Source: CAJXZP01 sp049606935 (GTDB taxonomy: Bacteria > Bacteroidota > Bacteroidia > Flavobacteriales_G > Salibacteraceae). Taken from it: 64,000 bases of DNA. Each line of letters opens with the position of its first letter. Positions within the stretch are counted from its first letter, which is position 1. Below the pieces are notes generated by a model. The model ran no database searches. It saw only the letters and a list, made by a program, of their open reading frames with translations, and had not been told where the DNA came from. Location: NCBI GenBank assembly GCA_049606935.1, contig JBMYWA010000001.1, forward strand, positions 62,001 through 126,000, given 5' to 3'. Shown piece by piece: positions 41,612-49,749 of the stretch. The translations under genes and the position numbers were made by a program.

Positions 41612-42604
41612 TTAAGAAATTCTTAAAGCTTCGGCTTTCAATGTTTCTCCATCAATAGGTATTACCCCAACTTTCTCGCACACTAATCCGCCTGCTAAAT
41701 TGGCTAATTTAGTAGCGAAAACAGCATCCATACCAGCCGCTAAGCTTAATGAAGCTACCGAAACAACCGTGTCGCCAGCTCCCGAAACGTCTGCAATATT
41801 TCTAACATGAGCAGGTACAATTTCCTTGTTTAGGCCATCGGTAATAAACATACCATGTTCAGAAAGGGTAATTAAAGCGTTTGTACAGTGAATAGTTTTT
41901 TGTAAGTGCTCAAAACCTTTTTCTAAACTATTAATATTAAGCGGGTCTATTTCAATATTTAACCCTTCTCTCATTTCTTTCAAGTTGGGTTTAAATAACG
42001 TCACGTTTTTATAATCTGTAAAATTTCTTTTTTTAGGATCAACAGTTATTGGAATATTAAGTTTGTTTGCTTTCTCCACAATTTCATTAATCATTGTCGG
42101 GGAAATTAAGCCCTTATCATAGTCTTCGAATATAACGACATCTATTTGATGGATTTTTAAAATATTTAAAATTCCATCGGTAATTCTTCTAGTATTGGAT
42201 TCTGATAAAACAGAAGAGTTTTCTTCGTCAATACGTAACATTTGCTGCTGCTGACTAATTACTCTTGTTTTTACTGTGGTTGGTCTTGACTCGTCCACAA
42301 AAATACCATCCTTTGCTAAACCATTATCGTCCATTAATTTGTTGAAAACGTTTGCATTTTCATCATTTCCAACTACACAACATAAAATGGGATTTGCTCC
42401 TAAAGCCTTTATATTCAAGGCAACGTTAGCCGCACCTCCCAAACGATTTTCTTTTCCATTAACTGAAACTACCGGAACAGGAGCTTCGGGAGAAACGCGA
42501 TCAACAACACCAAATAGGTAGGCATCAATCATTACATCACCAATAACAAGCGCGTTTAGCTTCGGAAATATGTCAAATACTCTGTTTATTAAATGCTGAT
42601 TCAC
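41612..42604 (-). CDS. rfaE1: D-glycero-beta-D-manno-heptose-7-phosphate kinase (PfkB family)
   Basis: This 330-residue PfkB-family kinase carries the N-terminal IGDVMIDAYLFGVVDRVSPEAPVPVV, cited in part, the sugar-binding RLGGAANVALN and the phosphate-binding GAGDTVV near the C-terminus. The DVMxDxYxxGxVxRVSPEAPVP pattern is typical of the HldE/RfaE kinase domain for ADP-heptose synthesis in LPS. The adenylyltransferase half is absent, so another gene must supply it. It abuts the aminotransferase gene at 42605. GmhB, the next pathway enzyme, is at 59070. Confidence 0.9.
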   Translation of the reverse strand: MNQHLINRVFDIFPKLNALVIGDVMIDAYLFGVVDRVSPEAPVPVVSVNGKENRLGGAANVALNIKALGANPILCCVVGNDENANVFNKLMDDNGLAKDGIFVDESRPTTVKTRVISQQQQMLRIDEENSSVLSESNTRRITDGILNILKIHQIDVVIFEDYDKGLISPTMINEIVEKANKLNIPITVDPKKRNFTDYKNVTLFKPNLKEMREGLNIEIDPLNINSLEKGFEHLQKTIHCTNALITLSEHGMFITDGLNKEIVPAHVRNIADVSGAGDTVVSVASLSLAAGMDAVFATKLANLAGGLVCEKVGVIPIDGETLKAEALRIS

Positions 42605-43801
42605 CTATTGAATTTTATTGAGTGCCACTTTTATTCGGTTTACGGCTTCCAGTAATACTTCATCACTGGTTGCATAACTTAAACGAACGCAGTTTGGATT
42701 TCCAAATGCTTCACCGGTAACCATGGCAACTTTTGCCTCGTTTAAAAGATAGAGACAAAAATCAGAAGCATTGTTAATTTGGAAATTTTCTGTTGATTTT
42801 CCAAAGAAATAGGAGATGTCTGGAAATACATAAAACGCCCCTTGCGGAACATTTAATTTAAACCCTTCAATTTTCCCAAGTTCACTTAAAATAAGTTCTC
42901 TTCTTTTTAAAAAAGTCTCTTTCATCTGTTTGGTAACAGATGGATTGGCTAAAACAGCTGCTTTAGCGGCTTTTTGTGCAATGGTGTTGGCTCCTGAAGT
43001 AAACTGTCCTTGAATTTTTGCGGCAGCCTTTACAATCCATTGCGGAGCTCCTATATAACCAATTCTCCAGCCAGTCATTGCAAATCCTTTAGCTACACCA
43101 TTTACGGTAATAACTTTGTCTTTTACAGACTTAATAGTACCAATGCTTGCATGTTGTCCAGTGAAGTTTATATGCTCGTAAATTTCATCTGAAATAATAT
43201 AGAAGTCTTCCCTGTCTTTTACTACATCGGCTAAAGCTTCTAATTCTTCCAGTGTATACACACTCCCACTCGGATTGCAAGGAGAGCTAAAAATCATCAT
43301 CTTAGTGTTTTCCGTAAGATTAGTCTTTAATTGCTCCGGAGTGATTTTGAAATCAGAGTCGATAGTAGTTGGAATTATTACCGGTTTGGCTTCAGCTACT
43401 TCTGCCATTGCATGGTAGCTAACCCAATATGGTGCTGGAAGCAAAATTTCTTCGCCAGGATTTACCAAGCTAAGAACCACATTCATTAATGATTGTTTTG
43501 CCCCAGTACTAACAATAATATGGTCGGGTGAGTAATCTAGACTGTTATCTCTTTTAAATTTTTCAGAAATAGCTTCTCTTACATCTAAGTAACCTGTAAC
43601 AGGTGGATAATGGGTGAAATTATCATCAATAGCTTGTTTTGCGGCATCTTTAATAAAGTCAGGTGTGTCAAAATCTGGCTCACCTAAACTTAAACTGATA
43701 ATATCAATTCCTTGTGCTTTTAATTCACGGCTTTTTGCAGCCATTGCAAGGGTTTGAGATTCACTTAGATTCTCTACTCGTTTAGATACTTTGTTACTCA
43801 T
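42605..43801 (-). CDS. Class-I PLP-dependent aminotransferase (aspartate-type)
   Basis: This 398-residue aminotransferase begins MSNKVSKRVENLSESQTLAMA. It has LSLGEPDFDTPDFI, the substrate/PLP motif NPSGSVYTLEEL, the aspartate in YIISDEIYEH, the PLP lysine in NGVAKGFAMTGWRIG, and the arginine in VRLSYATS. It most resembles aspartate aminotransferases of the I-gamma subgroup, but other amino-acid substrates are possible. Its stop is immediately followed by the heptose kinase start. Confidence 0.93.
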   Translation of the reverse strand: MSNKVSKRVENLSESQTLAMAAKSRELKAQGIDIISLSLGEPDFDTPDFIKDAAKQAIDDNFTHYPPVTGYLDVREAISEKFKRDNSLDYSPDHIIVSTGAKQSLMNVVLSLVNPGEEILLPAPYWVSYHAMAEVAEAKPVIIPTTIDSDFKITPEQLKTNLTENTKMMIFSSPCNPSGSVYTLEELEALADVVKDREDFYIISDEIYEHINFTGQHASIGTIKSVKDKVITVNGVAKGFAMTGWRIGYIGAPQWIVKAAAKIQGQFTSGANTIAQKAAKAAVLANPSVTKQMKETFLKRRELILSELGKIEGFKLNVPQGAFYVFPDISYFFGKSTENFQINNASDFCLYLLNEAKVAMVTGEAFGNPNCVRLSYATSDEVLLEAVNRIKVALNKIQ

Positions 43802-43808
43802 ATAATCA

Positions 43809-43816
43809 CAAATCTA
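43809..43816 (-). promoter_or_regulatory. -7 element TAGATTTG for the aminotransferase operon
   Basis: A perfect TAnnTTTG match with a TTG 21 bp upstream (43838-43840). The implied start site abuts the ATG at 43801, so the mRNA may be nearly leaderless. A second TACTTTTG box lies at 43822-43829. Confidence 0.6.
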
Positions 43817-43913
43817 TACTTCAAAAGTAAAACAGAACAATGATTATTAAAGCGTATATCCACTATTTTTAGTTCAATCAATACTTATAATGTAAAGGAA
43901 GCTATCAAAGCTA

Positions 43914-43921
43914 TATTTTTG
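43914..43921 (+). promoter_or_regulatory. -7 element TATTTTTG for the GNAT gene
   Basis: A perfect TAnnTTTG match ending 15 bp before ATG 43937. It overlaps a TTG start candidate at 43919 and thus rules it out. Confidence 0.58.
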
Positions 43922-43936
43922 AGGAAATTTGAAAAA

Positions 43937-44440
43937 ATGGAATTTAAGCTAAGAGAATGGAGAGGGGGAGATAATGAAAGTTTAGCTAAATATGCTAATA
44001 ACCCTAAAATTGCGAGTAATTTAACCAACCAATTTCCGCATCCATATACCATAGAACATGCAAATAAGTTTATTGAAATGGCCAAATCTCATACACCCAT
44101 TCAGGTTTTTGCTATTACCATTAATAACGAAGCTGTTGGTGGTATTGGCATTCATAGTCAACCAGATGTTTATTGCAAAAACATGGAGCTAGGATATTGG
44201 TTAGCCGAACCATTTTGGGGAAATGGAATCATTTCAAAAGCTATTCTTCAAATGGTAGATTACGGGTTTAAAACGTTCGACATAAATAGAATATTTGCCC
44301 GACCTTATGGTTCAAACAAGGCATCTCAAAGAGTTCTTGAAAAATCTGGTTTTGAATTAGAAGCACATTTAAAAAATACATTTTTTAAAAATGGTAAGTA
44401 TTTAGATGAATTGATTTACGGTATTTCAAGGCCAACCTAG
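43937..44440 (+). CDS. GNAT-family N-acetyltransferase (RimJ/RimL type)
   Basis: This 167-residue acetyltransferase begins MEFKLREWRGGD. It has the acetyl-CoA loop AVGGIGIHSQP, ELGYWLAEPFWGNGII with the Q/RxxGxG-like turn, DINRIFARPYGSNKASQRVLEKSGF and LDELIYG. It belongs to the RimJ/RimL-like class acetylating amino groups. The substrate is unknown. Start 43937 is supported by the promoter box at 43914. It is monocistronic, and the M1 peptidase gene starts 89 bp later. Confidence 0.92.
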   Translation: MEFKLREWRGGDNESLAKYANNPKIASNLTNQFPHPYTIEHANKFIEMAKSHTPIQVFAITINNEAVGGIGIHSQPDVYCKNMELGYWLAEPFWGNGIISKAILQMVDYGFKTFDINRIFARPYGSNKASQRVLEKSGFELEAHLKNTFFKNGKYLDELIYGISRPT

Positions 44441-44529
44441 TTGGCAATGTTTTTGTTTTCTTTTTAGTTCTAGTTAAAATTAAATGGGCAGAAATTTTAT
44501 CTTCGGCACCCAAGAAAATACGGATTAAT

Positions 44530-46401
44530 ATGAATAAAGTTTTTTTAGCTTTTTTGACGGTACTAGGTACTATTCAAGTAGCCATTTCACAAGATTATTG
44601 GCAGCAAAAAGTGGCATACAAAATGGATGTAGAACTGAATACAAATAACCATCAAATTACAGGGCATCAAGAACTTTTGTACACGAACAATTCACCTAAT
44701 CAAATTAATAAGGTGTACTACCATTTGTACTTTAATGCGTTTCAACCCGGAAGTATGATGGATGTACGAAGTAGAACTATTTCTGACCCAGATCGAAGAG
44801 TAAAAGACCGAATTTCATTATTAACAGCAGAAGAACAAGGGTTTCAGGATATTAAAAAATTAACTCTTAATGGAGAAGAGATCTCCTTTTCAGTGGAAGG
44901 AACAATTTTGACGGCTATTTTACCAAATGCCATTGCTCCGGGTGAAACGGTTAAATTGGATATGGATTTTGTAGCACAAGTTCCTCAGCAAATCAGAAGA
45001 TCAGGAAGAAATAATTCAGAGGGTATTGATTATACCATGACCCAATGGTATCCTAAAATGGCAGAATACGATAAGGATGGTTGGCATGCAAATGAATACG
45101 TAGGTAGAGAGTTTTATGGGGTTTGGGGAAGCTTTGATGTTTCTATTACCTTGGACTCAAATTATGTTGTTGCCGGTACCGGAGTGATTCAAAATCCGGA
45201 TGAAGTAGGTCATGGTTATAGCGATGTTAGTGCTAATACTCCAAAATTGACATGGAATTTTAAAGCGGATAATGTACATGATTTTGGATGGGCTGCAGAT
45301 CCTGATTATGAGCATGATATCGTTAAAGTAGACGATAGTTTGAAGTTACATTTCTTTTACCAAACCGATACATTAGCCGCCCAATGGAAAGATATTCAGT
45401 CGGACGTTGTAAAGATGTTTAAAATAACAAATAAGACTTTTGGAAGATATCCTTACTCAGATTTTTCTGTAATTCAAGGAGGAGATGGAGGAATGGAGTA
45501 CCCCATGTGTACTATGGTTGTTGGGCATGGTACTAGACACGGAATGGTTGGGCTAATTACCCATGAGAGTATTCATAACTGGTATTATGGTGTTTTAGGA
45601 ACCAATGAATACCGTTATCCGTGGATGGATGAAGGAATGACCACCTACGCAGAAGAATATGCGATGGATAAATTAGATAGTTTAAATGGAAATGGTTTTT
45701 TAAAACATTCTTATGATTCTTATAGGGCTTTGGCAAACAAATGGGGGCATAAAGATGAACCATTGGCTACTCCAGGTGATTTGTACAATTTTAATAGAGT
45801 GTATAGCATTAGCGCATATTCAAAGGGTGCAATAACGCAAAATATGTTAAGGTACATTGTTGGAGATGAGACCTACTACAGAGGAGTATTAAGGTATTTT
45901 GAAGAATGGAAATTTAAACATCCTACTCCGAGCGATTTGTTACGAATTATGGAATTGGAATCAGACATGGAATTGGATTGGTTTTTTGAACATTGGGTAA
46001 ATACCCTTCATCGTATTGACTATAGCGTAAATGTTATAAATAAAGATGGAAAAGCAATTTTGAATCTGGCACGTGAAGGCGATTTTCCAATGCCAATTGA
46101 AGTTATGGTAACATTAAAATCAGGAGAAACTCAACAATACTATATTCCTTTGAGGCAAATGAGAGGAGAAAAAGAATTTACGGGCCAAACTCTTACGGAT
46201 TGGGCTTGGGTAAACCCTAATTATTCGTTCGATTTAGGGGTAGAATTCTCTAATGTTTTAAAAGTAGAAATCGATCCTCAGTTAATGATGGCCGATATTA
46301 ACTTGGAAAATAACATTTTCCCAAGGTTGCCCAAACCTCAAAAGGAAGATGCAGAACCTTCTAAAAAGAAAAATAAAAAGAAGAAAAAATCTAAAAAATA
46401 G
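44530..46401 (+). CDS. M1-family zinc aminopeptidase-like metallopeptidase
   Basis: This 623-residue exported enzyme has a signal peptide (ending AISQ), a beta-rich N-terminal domain, the GGMEYP exopeptidase motif, and the zinc site HESIH (345-349) with Glu368 18 residues after it. A helical C-terminal domain follows. The last 20 residues are almost all Lys/Glu/Asn, including KKKNKKKKKSKK. The tail has no T9SS pattern. It probably acts on peptides in the periplasm or at the surface. A 25-residue peptide gene begins 5 bp after its stop. Confidence 0.92.
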   Translation: MNKVFLAFLTVLGTIQVAISQDYWQQKVAYKMDVELNTNNHQITGHQELLYTNNSPNQINKVYYHLYFNAFQPGSMMDVRSRTISDPDRRVKDRISLLTAEEQGFQDIKKLTLNGEEISFSVEGTILTAILPNAIAPGETVKLDMDFVAQVPQQIRRSGRNNSEGIDYTMTQWYPKMAEYDKDGWHANEYVGREFYGVWGSFDVSITLDSNYVVAGTGVIQNPDEVGHGYSDVSANTPKLTWNFKADNVHDFGWAADPDYEHDIVKVDDSLKLHFFYQTDTLAAQWKDIQSDVVKMFKITNKTFGRYPYSDFSVIQGGDGGMEYPMCTMVVGHGTRHGMVGLITHESIHNWYYGVLGTNEYRYPWMDEGMTTYAEEYAMDKLDSLNGNGFLKHSYDSYRALANKWGHKDEPLATPGDLYNFNRVYSISAYSKGAITQNMLRYIVGDETYYRGVLRYFEEWKFKHPTPSDLLRIMELESDMELDWFFEHWVNTLHRIDYSVNVINKDGKAILNLAREGDFPMPIEVMVTLKSGETQQYYIPLRQMRGEKEFTGQTLTDWAWVNPNYSFDLGVEFSNVLKVEIDPQLMMADINLENNIFPRLPKPQKEDAEPSKKKNKKKKKSKK

Positions 46402-46406
46402 GTAAG

Positions 46407-46484
46407 ATGAAAAACAACAAAGTAACCATAATCGTAATTTTCCTTGCACTTGCGCTTTACGGTTTGGTAAAGATATTTTCGTAG
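46407..46484 (+). CDS. 25-residue single-helix membrane peptide
   Basis: ATG at 46407 opens a 25-residue frame ending TAG at 46482-46484. The sequence is MKNNK, then a hydrophobic stretch of about 16 residues (VTIIVIFLALALYGLV), then KIFS. The positive-inside layout is a classical membrane-peptide shape. It lies 5 bp after the M1 peptidase stop and just before an 8-bp tandem repeat. Function is unknown. Expression is unproven, and codon use looks like the neighbours. Confidence 0.5.
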   Translation: MKNNKVTIIVIFLALALYGLVKIFS

Positions 46485-46499
46485 TATTTCATTTTTTAC

Positions 46500-46531
46500 A
46501 AACACACAAACACACAAACACACAAACACAC
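46500..46531. repeat. Tandem repeat of the 8-bp unit AAACACAC, four copies
   Basis: Four perfect copies are followed by AAA. The repeat lies between the 25-residue peptide stop and the ChaN-like start (46549), 18 bp before it. It is not CRISPR: no spacers, unit too short. Confidence 0.85.
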
Positions 46532-46548
46532 AAATAAAAATTTCTATC

Positions 46549-47421
46549 ATGAATAACAAATGGATTGTACTAGCAGCTCTTTTGGTAAGTTCTTTAACCG
46601 TTTTTTCTCAAACGGCATTTAAAATATTTACTAAAGAAGGTAAAGAGGTGACGATTGCAGAAATGTCTAAAAAACTAAGCAAATCAGATGTTATATTGTT
46701 TGGTGAACAGCATACCGACCCAATATGTCATTGGGTACAATTAAAAACCACCCAAGCTATTTTTAATAATACAGGAAAATTAACTCTTGGTGCTGAAATG
46801 TTTGAATCAGATAATCAATTATTAATCAACGAATATTTTGATGAAATTATTAGAAAGAAAGACTTTGAAAAAGAAGCTCGATTATGGGATAACTATCAAA
46901 CAGATTATAGACCACTTTTAGAATTTGCACGTAAAAATGAGTTGCAAATGATTGCCACAAATATACCAAGGAGGTATGCTGCTGTGGTAAATAAAAAGGG
47001 ATTTGAAGGTCTAGATGAACTATCTGAGGATGCTAAAAGGTTAATTATGCCACTGCCTGTCGAATTTGACACCAACAATCCAAGTGTTAAAAGAATGATG
47101 GAAATGGATTTTGGACATGGAAAGGGTGGGCCAGGAGCCTTGAAAATGGCAAAAGCACAATCTGTTAAAGATGCAACGATGGCGCATTTCATTTTAGAAA
47201 ACATAGAGAAAAAGACTCCATTTATTCATTATCAGGGTGACTTTCATTCTTCTTATTACGGAGGTATATATTGGTATTTATCAAAATGGAATGCAAAGTT
47301 GGATATTAAAACTATTTGCTCCGTTACCGCTTCAGGTAATTTGGAATTTAAAGAAGAGTATAAAAATATGGGTGATTACATTCTTGTAGTTGCGGATGAT
47401 ATGACTCAAACCCATAGATAA
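46549..47421 (+). CDS. ChaN-family haem/iron-associated protein
   Basis: This 290-residue exported protein has a signal peptide (ending FSQ) and a ChaN domain with VILFGEQHTDPICHW, GAEMF, LEFARKNELQMIATNIPRRY and FIHYQGDFHSSYYGG, cited in part. ChaN proteins bind haem and are linked to iron uptake in some bacteria. Histidines in GEQHTD and GDFH are likely ligands. It lacks a lipobox although many relatives are lipoproteins. A tandem repeat precedes it, and no own -7 box was found, so read-through from the M1 gene is possible. Confidence 0.85.
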   Translation: MNNKWIVLAALLVSSLTVFSQTAFKIFTKEGKEVTIAEMSKKLSKSDVILFGEQHTDPICHWVQLKTTQAIFNNTGKLTLGAEMFESDNQLLINEYFDEIIRKKDFEKEARLWDNYQTDYRPLLEFARKNELQMIATNIPRRYAAVVNKKGFEGLDELSEDAKRLIMPLPVEFDTNNPSVKRMMEMDFGHGKGGPGALKMAKAQSVKDATMAHFILENIEKKTPFIHYQGDFHSSYYGGIYWYLSKWNAKLDIKTICSVTASGNLEFKEEYKNMGDYILVVADDMTQTHR

Positions 47422-47522
47422 AACGGGGCTTAACGAACAAAGTGCTAAGATTAAAAAAAATAAAAATTTAATTTATTTTAATAATTGTAAAATAAAAAAA
47501 GCTAATAAGTAGATTTAAAGTT

Positions 47523-47530
47523 TAAATTTG
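47523..47530 (+). promoter_or_regulatory. -7 element TAAATTTG for the cold-shock gene
   Basis: A perfect TAnnTTTG match ending 20 bp before the ATG at 47551. The leader is too short for a CspA-type thermosensor. Confidence 0.6.
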
Positions 47531-47550
47531 CGTTTTTTAATACAATTGTA

Positions 47551-47742
47551 ATGAACAAAGGAAAAGTAAAATTTTTCAATGACACCAAAGGATTTGGTTT
47601 CATTGTAGACGAAGAATCTAAAAAAGAATATTTCGTACACGTATCAGGTTTAATCGATGAAGTCAGAGAAGATGACGATGTTGAATTCGAATTAACTGAA
47701 GGTAGAAAAGGATTAAACGCTGTGAACGTAAAAAAAGCATAA
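47551..47742 (+). CDS. Cold-shock domain protein (CspA family)
   Basis: This 63-residue nucleic-acid chaperone has RNP1 KGFGFI, RNP2 YFVHVSGL, and the usual VKFFN start. It unwinds mRNA in the cold or during growth. Its leader is short and a strong terminator follows directly. Confidence 0.96.
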   Translation: MNKGKVKFFNDTKGFGFIVDEESKKEYFVHVSGLIDEVREDDDVEFELTEGRKGLNAVNVKKA

Positions 47743-47762
47743 GTATATACTTCTTTATATCT

Positions 47763-47792
47763 AAAGCCTTTCCAAATGGAAAGGCTTTTTTT
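47763..47792. terminator. Terminator of the cold-shock gene
   Basis: AAAGCCTTTCC and GGAAAGGCTTT form an 11-bp stem with loop AAAT followed by seven T residues. It lies 20 bp after the stop and could also end the opposing cytochrome gene. Confidence 0.92.
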
Positions 47793-47797
47793 ATGCC

Positions 47798-48778
47798 TTA
47801 CTTTTTTACGAATTTATCATCTGTAAGACTAGAAAAAAATGCTTTTAGGTAGTTTTTTTCGGAGTTGCTTAACTCAAAAGGCTTTAACAATTGGCTTTTA
47901 TTAGGGTGAGGTCCTCCACCTTTTGAAAAAAACACAAGAACTGAATCCAAACTAGAAATGGAGCCATCGTGCATGTAAGGAGCGGTTATGGCTACATTTC
48001 TTAATGAAGGAACAGCAAACTTTCCGACATCTTCTTTTTTCCTAGTTACCCTAGCTCTTCCTGTATCTGCAAATTGGTATGCTATTCCTATGTTTTGAAA
48101 GGTGTAATTTGTCAAAAGCCTGCCGGAGTGACAAGAAATGCAATTTAATTTTTTAGAGGAGAATAGTTCCCATCCCTTTTTCTCATGATTGCTTAAAGCA
48201 GAGGAGTCTCCATTTAAATAACGATCAAATGCAGATTCGCCATAAATTAAACTTCTCTCATAAGTGGCAATGGCTCTGGTTAATCCAAATATTGTTGGTA
48301 TGGTATCAAAAGATTCTTCAAACAATTTAAGGTAAATAGAATCGGATTTTAAATAAGTTAAAATGGAGTCAAAGTTTTGACCCAATTCGTTCGTATCTAT
48401 TATAGGTGCTAAAACCTGTAACTCCAAGCTTCTTACACCTCCATCCATATGGAATAAAGTCTTATAAGCAGCATTGATAATAGAAGGTGTATTTCTAAAG
48501 CCTAAGGAGTCATTTGTGCCAAAACTTAGAGGTAGAGAATCTGCAAATGCTAATTTAGGATTATGGCATGATGCGCAAGAAACATTACCATTTTTACTTA
48601 ATCTAGTATCAAAAAACAACCTTTCACCAAGTTTTGCTTTAACTCTTGAAAACGGATTGTCTTCTGGGTAATTAAGAGGTTCAAAACCTTCAGGAACTAC
48701 AAACTCTTTAGGTTTATCATTAGGTACACAACTTCCCAATACTATAGTGAGTAGTATAAACCAGAAGCATTTAATCAT
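47798..48778 (-). CDS. Diheme cytochrome-c peroxidase-like lipoprotein (MbnH/MauG type)
   Basis: This 326-residue predicted lipoprotein (lipobox LGSC, Cys17) has two c-type haem sites, CASCH (68-72) and CISCH (213-217). The fold is of bacterial diheme peroxidases, with FGTNDSLGFRNTPSI, MDGGVRSLELQVLAP and PYMHDGS. Its start overlaps the stop of the MbnP-type gene by 4 bp (ATGA). That pairing points to the MbnH role, oxidising a tryptophan of the partner MbnP, as known from methanotroph proteins. Activity here is inferred. Confidence 0.87.
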   Translation of the reverse strand: MIKCFWFILLTIVLGSCVPNDKPKEFVVPEGFEPLNYPEDNPFSRVKAKLGERLFFDTRLSKNGNVSCASCHNPKLAFADSLPLSFGTNDSLGFRNTPSIINAAYKTLFHMDGGVRSLELQVLAPIIDTNELGQNFDSILTYLKSDSIYLKLFEESFDTIPTIFGLTRAIATYERSLIYGESAFDRYLNGDSSALSNHEKKGWELFSSKKLNCISCHSGRLLTNYTFQNIGIAYQFADTGRARVTRKKEDVGKFAVPSLRNVAITAPYMHDGSISSLDSVLVFFSKGGGPHPNKSQLLKPFELSNSEKNYLKAFFSSLTDDKFVKK

Positions 48779-49515
48779 TTACTGAAGCCATTCGTAAAGT
48801 TATCCATGTAGTGAATAGCCAACTGTAAATTGTCAAGAGTATGGGTTTGGCCATCATTATATAAATCAAAAGTATAGTTAGACTGATAAAGAACATCATA
48901 AATATCTAAATCTATCGAAGCTTCAGAACCACCAGTAGATACCACAAAATCAAAATTTACTTTAACATTGGGTCTGTACAAATCTTGAGTTCCGGTATGT
49001 ATAACAAAACTGTTGGTATCGTTATTATGAACTTCAAAGCCTTCTAATTTTGCAAAAATGTACATACTTGCCCACCCCCAATACATGTTTTTAGTAATAC
49101 TTAACGGATGATCTATTGCGAAGGTGGCGGGGTCGGTACTATTATAGTCTTCTCGAACTCCTAAATCAAATTCAATTCCTACATAATCTCCTTGTTCAAT
49201 ATTTCCACTTATTTGATTTGCGGCAGAGTCGAGAGAGTAATCTAAAAGCACAATATCTGCGATTAATTTTTTATCTCCATTTGATTTTACAGCAACTACA
49301 TTTGATAAATAAAATTTACTTTTTGTGAACCACATATCGTTGCCTTGAATGCTTTTATAGTTCTCAAAATACATAAGCTCTTGCGAATTATATTTTTGGT
49401 TGATAGCTAGAGAAAAAGGTTCCTTTACTACAGGGCAAGGTTCTGATTCAGTAGTATTACAACTTGAAATGCTGATTATTAAAAAAAGAAAAGAGAAATA
49501 AAGTAGCTTTTTCAT
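48775..49515 (-). CDS. MbnP-family predicted copper-associated lipoprotein
   Basis: This 246-residue lipoprotein (Cys19 in SISSC) is beta-rich and carries the family core motif MYWGWASMY (144-152) with Trp146 and Trp148, together with the FDLGV, DHPLSITKN and KLEGF segments. In characterised MbnP proteins, a tryptophan is oxidised to kynurenine by the partner MbnH and copper is then bound. Which Trp would react here is not known. It is the first gene of a two-gene operon with the diheme protein. A perfect palindrome lies upstream. Confidence 0.82.
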   Translation of the reverse strand: MKKLLYFSFLFLIISISSCNTTESEPCPVVKEPFSLAINQKYNSQELMYFENYKSIQGNDMWFTKSKFYLSNVVAVKSNGDKKLIADIVLLDYSLDSAANQISGNIEQGDYVGIEFDLGVREDYNSTDPATFAIDHPLSITKNMYWGWASMYIFAKLEGFEVHNNDTNSFVIHTGTQDLYRPNVKVNFDFVVSTGGSEASIDLDIYDVLYQSNYTFDLYNDGQTHTLDNLQLAIHYMDNFTNGFSK

Positions 49516-49561
49516 TTTATAGAAAGTTAAATTCTTGTAACGTATTCATAGCGAGATAAAA

Positions 49562-49569
49562 CAAATATA
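49562..49569 (-). promoter_or_regulatory. -7 element TATATTTG for the mbnP-like operon
   Basis: A perfect TAnnTTTG match 46 bp upstream of the ATG at 49515. A palindrome at 49608-49624 begins 38 bp further upstream. Confidence 0.55.
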
Positions 49570-49607
49570 CCATTCCAAAGACGTCAAAATTGTTATAAAA
49601 GTTACAC

Positions 49608-49624
49608 AGACAAAATATTTGTCT
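49608..49624. promoter_or_regulatory. Perfect palindrome AGACAAA-ATA-TTTGTCT, possible operator
   Basis: A 7-3-7 perfect dyad in the 234-bp divergent gap between the MbnP-type gene and the thioredoxin-fold gene. It lies upstream of both -7 boxes. A run of T follows, but no gene runs into it on the plus strand, so a terminator role is unlikely. The factor is unknown. Confidence 0.5.
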
Positions 49625-49715
49625 TTTTTAACTTATTAATGGCTGTTAAAGATTTGTTAAGCCAATATTTACAGGCATTTTATTATCATTTTTGAGGTCA
49701 TTACATCAAACAAAT

Positions 49716-49723
49716 TAAGTTTG
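49716..49723 (+). promoter_or_regulatory. Full promoter TTTG-N21-TAAGTTTG for the thioredoxin-fold gene
   Basis: A perfect -7 TAAGTTTG with TTTG at 49691-49694 gives the ideal 21-bp spacing of Bacteroidota promoters. The ATG is 26 bp later. Confidence 0.7.
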
Positions 49724-49749
49724 TAACCTATTATTAAAAAATCAAACAC

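Noticed and set aside
46500..46531. Possible CRISPR array
   Set aside because: Units are 8 bp and contiguous with no spacers; no cas genes are present.
46338..46559. Minus-strand frame of 73 residues with a Cys/Val-rich start
   Set aside because: It is a product of the AAACACAC repeat read in reverse and overlaps the M1 tail and the 25-residue peptide.
49608..49630. Palindrome plus T-run as a terminator
   Set aside because: No gene reads into it on the plus strand; it lies between divergent starts.
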